In this document: one piece after another, positions 15,275 through 22,114 of the stretch
How positions within the stretch are numbered: the stretch's first letter is position 1
Layout: the number at the start of each line of letters is the position of its first letter
Source of the DNA: Limivivens sp034101475
GTDB lineage: Bacteria; Bacillota; Clostridia; Lachnospirales; Lachnospiraceae
Direction of reading: 5' to 3'
Length of the DNA: 30,890 nucleotides
Assembly (NCBI GenBank): GCA_034101475.1
Contig: JAXEJQ010000086.1
Coordinates: forward strand, 1-30,890
The notes under the pieces: model-generated
Seen by the model: the letters and a program-made list of their open reading frames with translations, nothing else
What the model was told of the DNA's origin: nothing
The model's database searches: none
Position numbers and translations under genes: made by a program

Positions 15275-16930
15275 ATGGGAAAAGCGGAGAAAAAAACGGT
15301 GTGGTATGCAGGGTGTGTGTTCCTGCTGCTTTCATTTGCTTATTTTGCCAGGGTGTTTTCAAATTGGACTGAGAACCTTCTGTTAAAGACGGTGTCGGAA
15401 CTGAGCAGGCACCTGATCCAGATGGGGCTGCTGACGGTATGGTTTGTTTCCATCCGGAGGCGCATCATGCAGAAAACAGTATGCCGGTATCTTCAGATTG
15501 TGGCGGGGCTGATGATGTTCTGGCTGTACATACGTGCGGTAAAATGGATGTTTTTTTACGGCTACAGCGCAGCCAACCGTTACTGCTGGTATGCATTTTA
15601 TCTTCCGATTATTTTTATCCCGCTGCTGGGCGCGTTTGTTGTACAGTATATCGGGAAGCCGGAGGATTATGAGATGCCGCGCCGGATGAAGCTGCTGTAT
15701 ATTCCGGCGGGGATCCTGCTGGCCCTGATCTTTACCAATGATTTCCATCATCTTGCCTTTGCTTTTCCGGAAATGGTCCGGTATGATGATACCGAATATA
15801 CTTATGGGATTGCATATTTTGCGGTTCTGGTCTGGGCTGGAATTCTGGGTATTTATTTTATCGGGAACCTCCTGATGAAAAGCCGTGCGCCCGGGCGCCG
15901 GCAGTTCCGGCAGCTCCCGGCGGTGATTCTGGGAGGGGCCGCGTTCTTCTGGCTATTGTATGGCCTGAAATTAGTCAATTACGACCTGACAGCCGTGAGC
16001 TGCCTGGTGATTGTGCTGCTGCTGGAAAGCAGTATTCAGAGCGGGCTTATCCGCTCCAATTCCAGGTATGGGGCGTTGTTCGGGGCTTCCACCATTGAAG
16101 CCCGGATTTTGGATCGGGATGAGCAGATCTGTTATGCTTCCGAAACAGCCGGAGCGCTGGAGGAAGGAATCCTGCGAATGACAGAGCAGGGTCCGGTGAA
16201 TCTGGGAAATAAGCGTTTCAGCAGTGCAGAGATTTCCAATGGCCGCATATTGTGGTGCGATGATATTATGGAAATCAATCGGTTTGCCGGGGAACTTGAA
16301 GAAACGGGCAGGCAGCTGGCCAGAAACAATGCGATTCTGAAGGAAGAACTGGAACTGCGGGAAAAGCATCTGCGGATTCTGGAGGAAAGCCGTCTTTATG
16401 AGCAGGTCATGAAAGAAGTATCCGGAAAACTGGATCAGGTGGAAACGCTTCTGGAGGATGACGGAGCATCCGGGACGATGAGGGAAAATCTGATTCAGGT
16501 CTGCATTCTCAGTGTTTATGTGAAACGGCGCAGCAATCTGCTGCTGATGGGAGAGAATCATCGGGAAATTCCGGCTTTGGAGCTGGAGTTCTGTCTGAGG
16601 GAATCTCTGGAACAAATCCGGCTGACAGGGGCTCTCTGCTCTCTGGAATGCGAGTGCATGGGCAGGCTTGGGGCGAAGGTTCTGGCCTGTGCTTACGATG
16701 TTTTTGAACAGATGATTGAACAGGCCCTGGAGGGACTGCAGGCGCTGCTTGTCAAAGGACATATTGCGGACGGCTCCATTTTTCTGCGTCTCTGGGTGGA
16801 CTGCGGAAGAAAGCTGCAGCTTCCGGAGAATACGGACTGGATTTCCCTGGGCGGGACAATGGAAATCAAAGAGTCGGAGGGTGCTGTCCTGGCGGAATTT
16901 CGTCTGGAGGAAGGAGGGCGGATGGAATGA
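15275..16930 (+). CDS. 7TM membrane sensor with degenerate histidine-kinase tail (pseudokinase)
   Basis: First gene of a signalling operon. AGGAGG (15264-15269) lies 5 nt before the ATG at 15275; the product has 551 residues. Residues 1-252 hold about eight hydrophobic helices and the segment TNDFHHLAFAFPE (154-166), a hallmark of histidine-kinase N-terminal 7TM domains. A coiled coil follows (about 335-400), then a region laid out like DHp and ATPase domains. The expected histidine of the H-box is absent from the coiled coil, the N-box position reads FEQMIEQALEG without Asn, and no DxGxG or GxGxG glycine motif can be found. I infer that it cannot phosphorylate and acts as a sensory or allosteric partner for the active kinase encoded next. 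Its stop overlaps that gene's ATG (ATGA, 16927-16930). Confidence 0.8.
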   Translation: MGKAEKKTVWYAGCVFLLLSFAYFARVFSNWTENLLLKTVSELSRHLIQMGLLTVWFVSIRRRIMQKTVCRYLQIVAGLMMFWLYIRAVKWMFFYGYSAANRYCWYAFYLPIIFIPLLGAFVVQYIGKPEDYEMPRRMKLLYIPAGILLALIFTNDFHHLAFAFPEMVRYDDTEYTYGIAYFAVLVWAGILGIYFIGNLLMKSRAPGRRQFRQLPAVILGGAAFFWLLYGLKLVNYDLTAVSCLVIVLLLESSIQSGLIRSNSRYGALFGASTIEARILDRDEQICYASETAGALEEGILRMTEQGPVNLGNKRFSSAEISNGRILWCDDIMEINRFAGELEETGRQLARNNAILKEELELREKHLRILEESRLYEQVMKEVSGKLDQVETLLEDDGASGTMRENLIQVCILSVYVKRRSNLLLMGENHREIPALELEFCLRESLEQIRLTGALCSLECECMGRLGAKVLACAYDVFEQMIEQALEGLQALLVKGHIADGSIFLRLWVDCGRKLQLPENTDWISLGGTMEIKESEGAVLAEFRLEEGGRME

Positions 16931-18234
16931 CAGGATTCTGTATGCTTCATCCCAGTGCCAGAGGCCTGATCCTCATGGTACTGTATCTGCTGATGCTTCT
17001 GCAGTTCGGATGCCTTTTAGCGGTTCTTGGAGGAACCGGGAGAGAGCTGGTGAAATCCATTGTTCCGTTGTTTCTTCTGTTTGTTCTGGAGGTTGTGTTC
17101 CTGCGGTGTGCCAATGAAATGCTGGAAGCAGATTCGGGATTTCCTGTTGTGGGGGGATGGGACTGGCTGTGTCGGTTCCCGGCAGAAATCATCGGAATTC
17201 TGATGGTACTGGAAGGGATCTGCACGGGCTGCTTTCTGAAGAGAACCATGGAGGCCTACCGGAAAGCGCTGAATCGCAGCTCTATCAAGGAGAGTATTGA
17301 CAACCTGCCCTCCGGACTGAGCTTTTCAACTCCGGAAGGCTTTGTTCTGCTGGCGAATCGGCGAATGGAAGCACTTTGCTATTCCATTGCCGGTATGGAT
17401 TTTCAGGATGCCAATCATTTCTGGCAGATCCTGCAAGAAGGCAGGTCTGCAGCGGGGGTGGAATGCCTGTCCGACAAAACAGCACCTAGCTTCCGACTAC
17501 CGGATCAGACGGTGTGGGCTTTTGAACGGAAGATTCTCCAGGTGGAAGGAGTGTCCGTCGTGCAGATTACCGCGGCAGACATTACAGAACTGCAGAACCT
17601 GTCTGCCCGTCTGCAGGAAAATAACAGAGAGCTGGCGGAAACGAACCGCCGGCTTCTGGAATATGGCGAAAAAATGGGAGAACTGGTTCGGAGCCGGAAG
17701 GTTCTGGAGACAAAAACACAGATTCACAATGAAATGGGCCGGGCGCTTCTGCTGACAAGAGCCTATCTGAAACAGGACGGGCAGACCAGGAATGAGCAGG
17801 AGATCCGGGCATACTGGAAGTATATCATTGCTTTGCTGAAAAAAGAAACAGAGCCTCGTATGCCGGTAGGGATGTGGGATTCCTTCCGGAAAGCTGCGGC
17901 TGCGGCGGGGGTGAAGGTTTTCGTGGAGGGAGACGTTCCGGAAGGAGAAGAAACGGAAGCGCTGGCTGCTGCTGCGGCTGCGGAGGCGCTGACCAATGCC
18001 GTGCGCCATGCAGGGGCAGATGAGCTTTATGTGGAGTTTTCAGAGATGGAAGATTCGGTGCGTGCAGTGTTTCGAAATAATGGAAGAAATCCGAAGGGGA
18101 AAATCAAAGAGGGAGGTGGTTTGAGTTCTCTGCGGCTTCGGCTGGAAGAGGCCGGGGGAGCCATGCAGACAGAAGCCGGTTCCGGATTTGCCCTTCAGAT
18201 TACCATACCAGACAGGAAAAGGATAGAAAGATGA
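16927..18234 (+). CDS. Membrane histidine kinase with PAS-like domain
   Basis: Second gene of the operon; 435 residues, translationally coupled to both neighbours by 4-base ATGA overlaps, with AAGGAGGG about 8 nt upstream of the start. Three hydrophobic segments (about 13-36, 42-60 and 86-104) are followed by a PAS-like domain (about 118-220, opening SIKESIDNLPSGL), a coiled coil (222-262) and a DHp-like helix TQIHNEMGRALLL with His267 as probable phospho-acceptor. The ATPase part has an N-box AEALTNAVRHAG (352-363) and a glycine segment KEGGGLSSL (394-402). The G1 position reads FRNNGRNP, with Asn where Asp is usual, so ATP binding is slightly atypical. Layout resembles NarX/LiaS-type kinases that pair with LuxR-type regulators, as here. 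The stimulus is unknown. Confidence 0.85.
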   Translation: MTGFCMLHPSARGLILMVLYLLMLLQFGCLLAVLGGTGRELVKSIVPLFLLFVLEVVFLRCANEMLEADSGFPVVGGWDWLCRFPAEIIGILMVLEGICTGCFLKRTMEAYRKALNRSSIKESIDNLPSGLSFSTPEGFVLLANRRMEALCYSIAGMDFQDANHFWQILQEGRSAAGVECLSDKTAPSFRLPDQTVWAFERKILQVEGVSVVQITAADITELQNLSARLQENNRELAETNRRLLEYGEKMGELVRSRKVLETKTQIHNEMGRALLLTRAYLKQDGQTRNEQEIRAYWKYIIALLKKETEPRMPVGMWDSFRKAAAAAGVKVFVEGDVPEGEETEALAAAAAAEALTNAVRHAGADELYVEFSEMEDSVRAVFRNNGRNPKGKIKEGGGLSSLRLRLEEAGGAMQTEAGSGFALQITIPDRKRIER

Positions 18235-18854
18235 TTCAGGTATTGATTGTAGAGGATGACCCGATTGCTAAAACGCTTTTTGAACTGTATATGAAAAACA
18301 GCGGAAGATATGCTGTGGTGGCTGCCATTGACAGTGCTGCCATGGCGGAGCTTTACTGCCTGCGGAATCACGTGGATTTTGTCCTGATGGATGTCTGTAC
18401 TGCCATGCATGCCAGCGGTCTGGAGGCAGCGGCAAAGATTAAAAAGTATTATCCGAACATCCGGGTGATGGTGGTTACGGGACAGCCGGAATGTGATTTT
18501 ATTAAGCGGGCCAGGGCGGCCGGAGTGGACAGCTTCTGGTATAAGGAGCCTTCTGAGGAAGCGCTTCTTTCGGTTATGGACCGTACGGTCCAGGGTGAGT
18601 CGGTTTATCCGGATTCTGCGCCGAAGCTGAAAATCGGGGAAGCCTTCAGCACGGAATTTACCGAATGCGAGCAGAGAATTCTGAGGGAACTGACCAGCGG
18701 TGACACGGATGAGGAAATTGCCGCCCGGCTCCATCTTTCTGCCTGGACAGTCCGAAAATATGTCCGCACCATGCTGCAGAAAACCAACTTCAAATCCCGT
18801 ACTCAGCTTGCAGTGGCTGCACGGGAATGTGGCTTTGTGATTCGGGGCTATTAA
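18231..18854 (+). CDS. Response regulator, NarL/LuxR-type
   Basis: Third gene of the signalling operon; 207 residues. The receiver domain has the acidic pair Glu8/Asp9 in VEDDP, phospho-acceptor Asp54 in VLMDVCT, Thr81 in VVTGQ and a lysine in FWYKEPSEE, all expected for an active domain. The C-terminal LuxR-type helix-turn-helix (about 141-200) reads TECEQRILRELTSG, then EEIAARLHLS, then TVRKYVRTMLQKTN. Its ATG overlaps the kinase stop (ATGA, 18231-18234), so kinase and regulator are made together. Likely targets include genes nearby, such as the operon that begins about 120 bases downstream, but no binding site can be read from the sequence. Confidence 0.9.
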   Translation: MIQVLIVEDDPIAKTLFELYMKNSGRYAVVAAIDSAAMAELYCLRNHVDFVLMDVCTAMHASGLEAAAKIKKYYPNIRVMVVTGQPECDFIKRARAAGVDSFWYKEPSEEALLSVMDRTVQGESVYPDSAPKLKIGEAFSTEFTECEQRILRELTSGDTDEEIAARLHLSAWTVRKYVRTMLQKTNFKSRTQLAVAARECGFVIRGY

Positions 18855-18873
18855 ATATACTAATTTTAGGGTT

Positions 18874-18900
18874 TTGGCATGAAATCAGAAACAGTATAAT
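18874..18900 (+). promoter_or_regulatory. Probable promoter of the zinc-ribbon/TPM/LRR operon
   Basis: A perfect TATAAT (18895-18900) with TTGGCA (18874-18879) at a short 15-bp spacing. It lies between the response-regulator gene and the next start codon at 18978. The sub-optimal spacing would suit an activated promoter. Confidence 0.5.
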
Positions 18901-18928
18901 GGGATCAGGGGATCTTATCTGGAAAAAC

Positions 18929-18953
18929 CAGCGGCTGCCTTTCGCAGTCGCTG
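18929..18953 (+). other. Leader hairpin before the zinc-ribbon gene
   Basis: CAGCGGCTGC (18929-18938) pairs with GCAGTCGCTG (18944-18953) through a CTTTC loop, with one G-U pair. The following TATTTATTAT is T-rich but broken, so this may be a weak terminator or attenuator in the leader of the gene at 18978. Confidence 0.4.
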
Positions 18954-18977
18954 TATTTATTATAAGGAGGAAAGAAA

Positions 18978-20042
18978 ATGGGATTTTTTGGAAAAGTTTT
19001 TGAAAAAAAAGAATGTGATATCTGTGGTGGAGAGATCGGTTTATTGGGAAACCGCAAGCTGGATGACGGGAATCTGTGTAAGGAGTGTGCGAAGAAGCTT
19101 TCTCCCTGGTTTGAAGAGCGCCGCCGCAGTACAGTGGAGGATATCCGGAAACAGCTGGCATACCGGGAGGAAAACAAGGAAAAGGTCCGGTCATTTCAGA
19201 TTACCCGGGATCTGGCCGGGAGCTGCTACCATGTGTTCCTGGACGATACCAAAGGCCAGTTTACTGTAGCGACCCGCTTTGATGAAGAAAGCAATCCTGA
19301 TATTGTAGATCTTTCCCAGGTGACCAGCTGTAAGCTGGAGATCCGGGAGGATCGGGACGAGGAACAGTATGAGGATCAGGAGGGAAATCTCCGGAGCTAT
19401 AATCCTCCCCGCTATACTTATTCCTATGATTATTATATCAAGCTGGGTATCCGTTCCCCCTGGTTTGACGATATGGATTTCCAGCTGAACAGTTTTTCCG
19501 TTAAGGATCATGAGCGCGCGAAGATGCTTGAGATGGAAAATGTGGGCAACCAGATTGTGGCAGCCCTTACCGGCATGCCTTACAGCCAGCCGGTGCAGGG
19601 CCAGATGAATAACGGGATGTATGGCCAGCCGGTGCAGGGCCAGATGAATAGCGGGATGTACGGCCAGCCGGTGCAGGGCCAGATGAACAACGGGATGTAC
19701 GGCCAGCCGGTGCAGGGCCAGATGAATAACGGGATGTACGGCCAGCCGGTACAGGGCCAGATGAACAACGGGATGTACGGCCAGCCGGTGCAGGGCCAGA
19801 TGAATAACGGAATGTATGGACAGACAGGAAATGCGGGTGCCTGGACCTGCAGCTGCGGAGCGGTGAATACGGGAAAATTCTGTCAGCAGTGCGGTCAGCC
19901 GGCACCTTCCGCTTCCAGGAATACGGGATGGATGCAGAGTATTCGCTGTGATAAATGCGGCTGGACACCCGAGGATCCCAGCCAGGTTCCGAAGTTCTGC
20001 CCTCAGTGCGGCGATCCCATTGACGGAAACGACCGGTGTTAA
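18978..20042 (+). CDS. DUF4428-like zinc-ribbon protein with 13-residue tandem repeats
   Basis: Soluble 354-residue protein, start ATG at 18978 with AAGGAGG 7 nt upstream. The N-terminus carries a treble-clef-type zinc motif (CDICGGEIG ... CKECAKKL, residues 14-41), as in DUF4428 proteins. A mixed alpha/beta segment follows (about 65-195), then six copies of the 13-residue unit QPVQGQMNNGMYG (204-281), and finally two zinc-ribbon pairs, CSCG ... CQQCGQP and CDKCG ... CPQCGDP, at the C-terminus. The Gln/Asn/Gly/Met-rich repeat should be flexible and may mediate self-association. It is the first gene of a four-gene unit with a second zinc-ribbon membrane protein and a TPM protein, an arrangement suggesting a membrane-associated complex. 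The molecular role is unknown. Confidence 0.8.
   Translation: MGFFGKVFEKKECDICGGEIGLLGNRKLDDGNLCKECAKKLSPWFEERRRSTVEDIRKQLAYREENKEKVRSFQITRDLAGSCYHVFLDDTKGQFTVATRFDEESNPDIVDLSQVTSCKLEIREDRDEEQYEDQEGNLRSYNPPRYTYSYDYYIKLGIRSPWFDDMDFQLNSFSVKDHERAKMLEMENVGNQIVAALTGMPYSQPVQGQMNNGMYGQPVQGQMNSGMYGQPVQGQMNNGMYGQPVQGQMNNGMYGQPVQGQMNNGMYGQPVQGQMNNGMYGQTGNAGAWTCSCGAVNTGKFCQQCGQPAPSASRNTGWMQSIRCDKCGWTPEDPSQVPKFCPQCGDPIDGNDRC
19587..19820 (+). repeat. Six tandem copies of a 39-bp coding repeat
   Basis: The 39-bp unit begins CAGCCGGTGCAGGGCCAGAT and repeats six times without a break; copies differ at a few silent or conservative positions, for example AAT/AAC and one AAT to AGC (Asn to Ser) change. It encodes 13 residues per unit, so unit gain or loss would keep the frame. 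There are no spacers, so it is not a CRISPR array. Confidence 0.95.
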
Positions 20043-20065
20043 GCGCAGGCAGAATTGGATTTTCG

Positions 20066-20097
20066 CAGATCTGACCATTGGAGGACGGTCAGATCTG
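20066..20097 (+). other. Perfect intercistronic hairpin
   Basis: CAGATCTGACC (20066-20076) and GGTCAGATCTG (20087-20097) form a perfect 11-bp stem with a 10-nt loop in the 81-base gap between two zinc-ribbon genes. No T-tract follows; the next ribosome site (AGGAGG, 20105-20110) begins 7 bases later. It may protect or process the upstream part of the transcript, or bind a regulator. Confidence 0.6.
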
Positions 20098-20123
20098 ACG
20101 GGACAGGAGGAAGGTGAAGAGAG

Positions 20124-21209
20124 ATGTCTGACGTGATGGAGTACAAATGTCCTTCCTGCGGCGCTGCCATGGAATTTGACAGTAAAACCCAGAAAATGAA
20201 GTGCAGCTACTGCCTGACGACCATGGAGATTGATGCGTTTCAGAAGCTTCAGCAGGAGGAAGACCCAGGTTCGGAAGAGGGAATTTCCTGGTCTGCCGGA
20301 GGCACCGGTCAGTGGAAGGAAGGCGAAACGGCGGGAATGCGGATTTATGTCTGCCAGTCCTGCGGCGGTGAGATTGTGGCAGAGGAAACCACAGGGGCCA
20401 CCGCCTGCCCATTCTGCGGTAACCGGGTGGTTATGAAGGAGCAGTTTTCCGGGGATCTGAGACCGGATTACATCATTCCTTTTAAACTGGATAAAAAGGC
20501 TGCCAAGGCTGCCTATCAGAAGCATCTGCAGGGGAAGGCTTTCCTTCCGGCAATCTTTAAAAAGGAAAATCATATTGATGAGATCAAAGGCGTATACGTG
20601 CCCTTCTGGCTGTTTGAGGCAGATGCTCAGGCCAATATCCATTACCGGGGGGAAAAATTACGTTCCTGGATGCAAGGGGATCTGGAATATACGGAATGCG
20701 AATTTTACGAGATTCAGCGGTCCGGAAGCATTCATTTCCAGAATATTCCGGTGGATGGCTCCAAAAAGATGGATGACGCGCTGATGGAATCCATTGAGCC
20801 CTATCAGTTTTCGGAAGCAGTTCCCTTTGAAACGGCTTATCTGTCCGGATATCTGGCTGACCGTTATGATGTGGAGATGGAAAAGTGTTTCGTCCGTGCA
20901 AACAACCGGATCCGAAGAAGCACAGAATCTTCCTTTGAACGTACGGTGGAGGGGTACGCATCCCTGAGGAAAGAGAAAAGCAATGTGCGGGTGACCAATG
21001 CCCGGTACTGGTATGCTCTGTATCCGGTCTGGATTCTGAACACCAAATGGAGAGGAAAGAAATATGTCTTTGCGATGAACGGTCAGACCGGGAAGATGGT
21101 GGGAGATCTGCCCTTTGATAAAAAGGAATACAATAAATATGTGATAACACGCGGTATCCTGATCGGAGCAGTCATCTATGCTCTGATGTGGGCACTGGTT
21201 CTGATTTAG
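20124..21209 (+). CDS. Double zinc-ribbon membrane-anchored protein (TFIIB-type zinc ribbon)
   Basis: The 361-residue product starts with a TFIIB-like zinc ribbon (YKCPSCGAAMEF ... MKCSYC, residues 7-28). A second ribbon (CQSCGGEIV ... CPFCGN, about 77-99) follows a short acidic linker. The central part (100-335) has no catalytic motif that I can identify. The last 23 residues form a hydrophobic helix (ITRGILIGAVIYALMWALVL), so the protein is probably tail-anchored with its ribbons in the cytoplasm. AAGGTG (20111-20116) lies 7 nt before the ATG. It stands between the DUF4428-like gene and the TPM gene, 13 bases from the latter. Proteins of this type are common and uncharacterised in Clostridia, often annotated only as TFIIB-type zinc-ribbon proteins. 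DNA binding is not implied. Confidence 0.82.
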   Translation: MSDVMEYKCPSCGAAMEFDSKTQKMKCSYCLTTMEIDAFQKLQQEEDPGSEEGISWSAGGTGQWKEGETAGMRIYVCQSCGGEIVAEETTGATACPFCGNRVVMKEQFSGDLRPDYIIPFKLDKKAAKAAYQKHLQGKAFLPAIFKKENHIDEIKGVYVPFWLFEADAQANIHYRGEKLRSWMQGDLEYTECEFYEIQRSGSIHFQNIPVDGSKKMDDALMESIEPYQFSEAVPFETAYLSGYLADRYDVEMEKCFVRANNRIRRSTESSFERTVEGYASLRKEKSNVRVTNARYWYALYPVWILNTKWRGKKYVFAMNGQTGKMVGDLPFDKKEYNKYVITRGILIGAVIYALMWALVLI

Positions 21210-21222
21210 GGAGGGACAGCGT

Positions 21223-22056
21223 ATGAAAAGAACGATTTTCAGAACTTTTTTGGCTGTTCTTCTGGCTGTTCTGCTGCTGCCGGTACCGGCTGTGGCCCGG
21301 GCAGAGGAGAGACGGCTGCCCAGACTGGTGGATGAGGCGGATCTGCTGACAGAGGATGAGGAGACGAAGCTTCTGGAGCAGCTGGATGAGATCAGTGAAC
21401 GCCAGCAGTGTGATGTGGCGGTGGCAGCGGTCAACGGACTGGAGGGGAAAACGGCAGAGGCTTATGCCGATGATTTCTTCGACTATAATGGATTTGGATA
21501 CGGAGAAGACCGGGATGGGATCCTGCTCCTGATCAGTATGGAGGAGCGGGACTGGCAGCTCAGTACCAGCGGTTTTGCCATTACAGCCTTTACGGATGCC
21601 GGCATGGAATACATAACGGAAAAGTTTCAGCCTTCCCTGAGCAGCGGGAATTACAGCAAAGCCTTCACGTCCTATGCGAAGCTGTGTGATAAGTTTATCA
21701 CCCAGGCGAAAAGCGGGGAGCCTTACGACGTGGGAAACATGCCAAAAGGGTCTGTGGATCCCTTCTGGATTCTGGGTGATCTGCTTCTGGGACTTCTGTT
21801 TGCTTCCATCATGGCCGGAAGGAAAAAGGCCCGGCTGACATCCGTCCGCAGGAAAACGGAGGCGGAGGATTACGCAGTGCCGGGGAGTTTGATGCTGTCT
21901 CAGAACTGGGAACGAATGGTGAATAAAACAGTGACCACCAGAAGAAAAGAGGAACAGGAGAGGACGCCCCGCTCTTCCGGCAGGGAAAGCGGAGGCAGCA
22001 CGACCCATACCAGTTCTTCCGGAAGAACCCACGGCGGAACTGGTGGAAAATTTTAG
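21223..22056 (+). CDS. TPM-domain membrane protein (YgcG-like)
   Basis: Exported protein of 277 residues. The signal peptide (MKRTIFRTFLAVLLAVLLL, cleavage after about residue 27) is followed by a TPM domain (about 34-155; PRLVDEADLLTEDEE at the start, GILLLISMEERDW in the core), then a membrane helix (about 181-199) and a cytoplasmic Ser/Gly-rich tail ending SSGRTHGGTGGKF, a terminus characteristic of this group. TPM domains have been linked to photosystem repair and to an acid-phosphatase-like activity in plants and to unknown envelope roles in bacteria. GGGAGGG lies about 7 nt before the ATG and the gene begins 13 bases after the zinc-ribbon gene. The two zinc-ribbon partners probably work on the cytoplasmic side of the same assembly (inference from context). 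Confidence 0.85.
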   Translation: MKRTIFRTFLAVLLAVLLLPVPAVARAEERRLPRLVDEADLLTEDEETKLLEQLDEISERQQCDVAVAAVNGLEGKTAEAYADDFFDYNGFGYGEDRDGILLLISMEERDWQLSTSGFAITAFTDAGMEYITEKFQPSLSSGNYSKAFTSYAKLCDKFITQAKSGEPYDVGNMPKGSVDPFWILGDLLLGLLFASIMAGRKKARLTSVRRKTEAEDYAVPGSLMLSQNWERMVNKTVTTRRKEEQERTPRSSGRESGGSTTHTSSSGRTHGGTGGKF

Positions 22057-22060
22057 TAAA

Positions 22061-22080
22061 CAGACCGCAAAGCGGATCTG
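22061..22080 (+). other. Small intercistronic hairpin before the LRR gene
   Basis: CAGACCGC (22061-22068) and GCGGATCTG (22072-22080) pair through an AAA loop with one bulged T. No T-tract follows. It lies in the 58-base gap between the TPM and LRR genes. Confidence 0.35.
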
Positions 22081-22114
22081 AAGATCTTTGAAATGAATAG
22101 AGGAGGGATGCAGC

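Noticed and set aside
19587..19820. Regularly spaced repeats that might suggest a CRISPR array
   Set aside because: Units are directly adjacent without spacers, in frame and coding.
19191..20642. A 483-codon minus-strand frame across the tandem repeat and zinc-ribbon genes
   Set aside because: It is repeat-driven (His/Leu/Val units mirror the 39-bp repeat) and opposes two well-supported genes.
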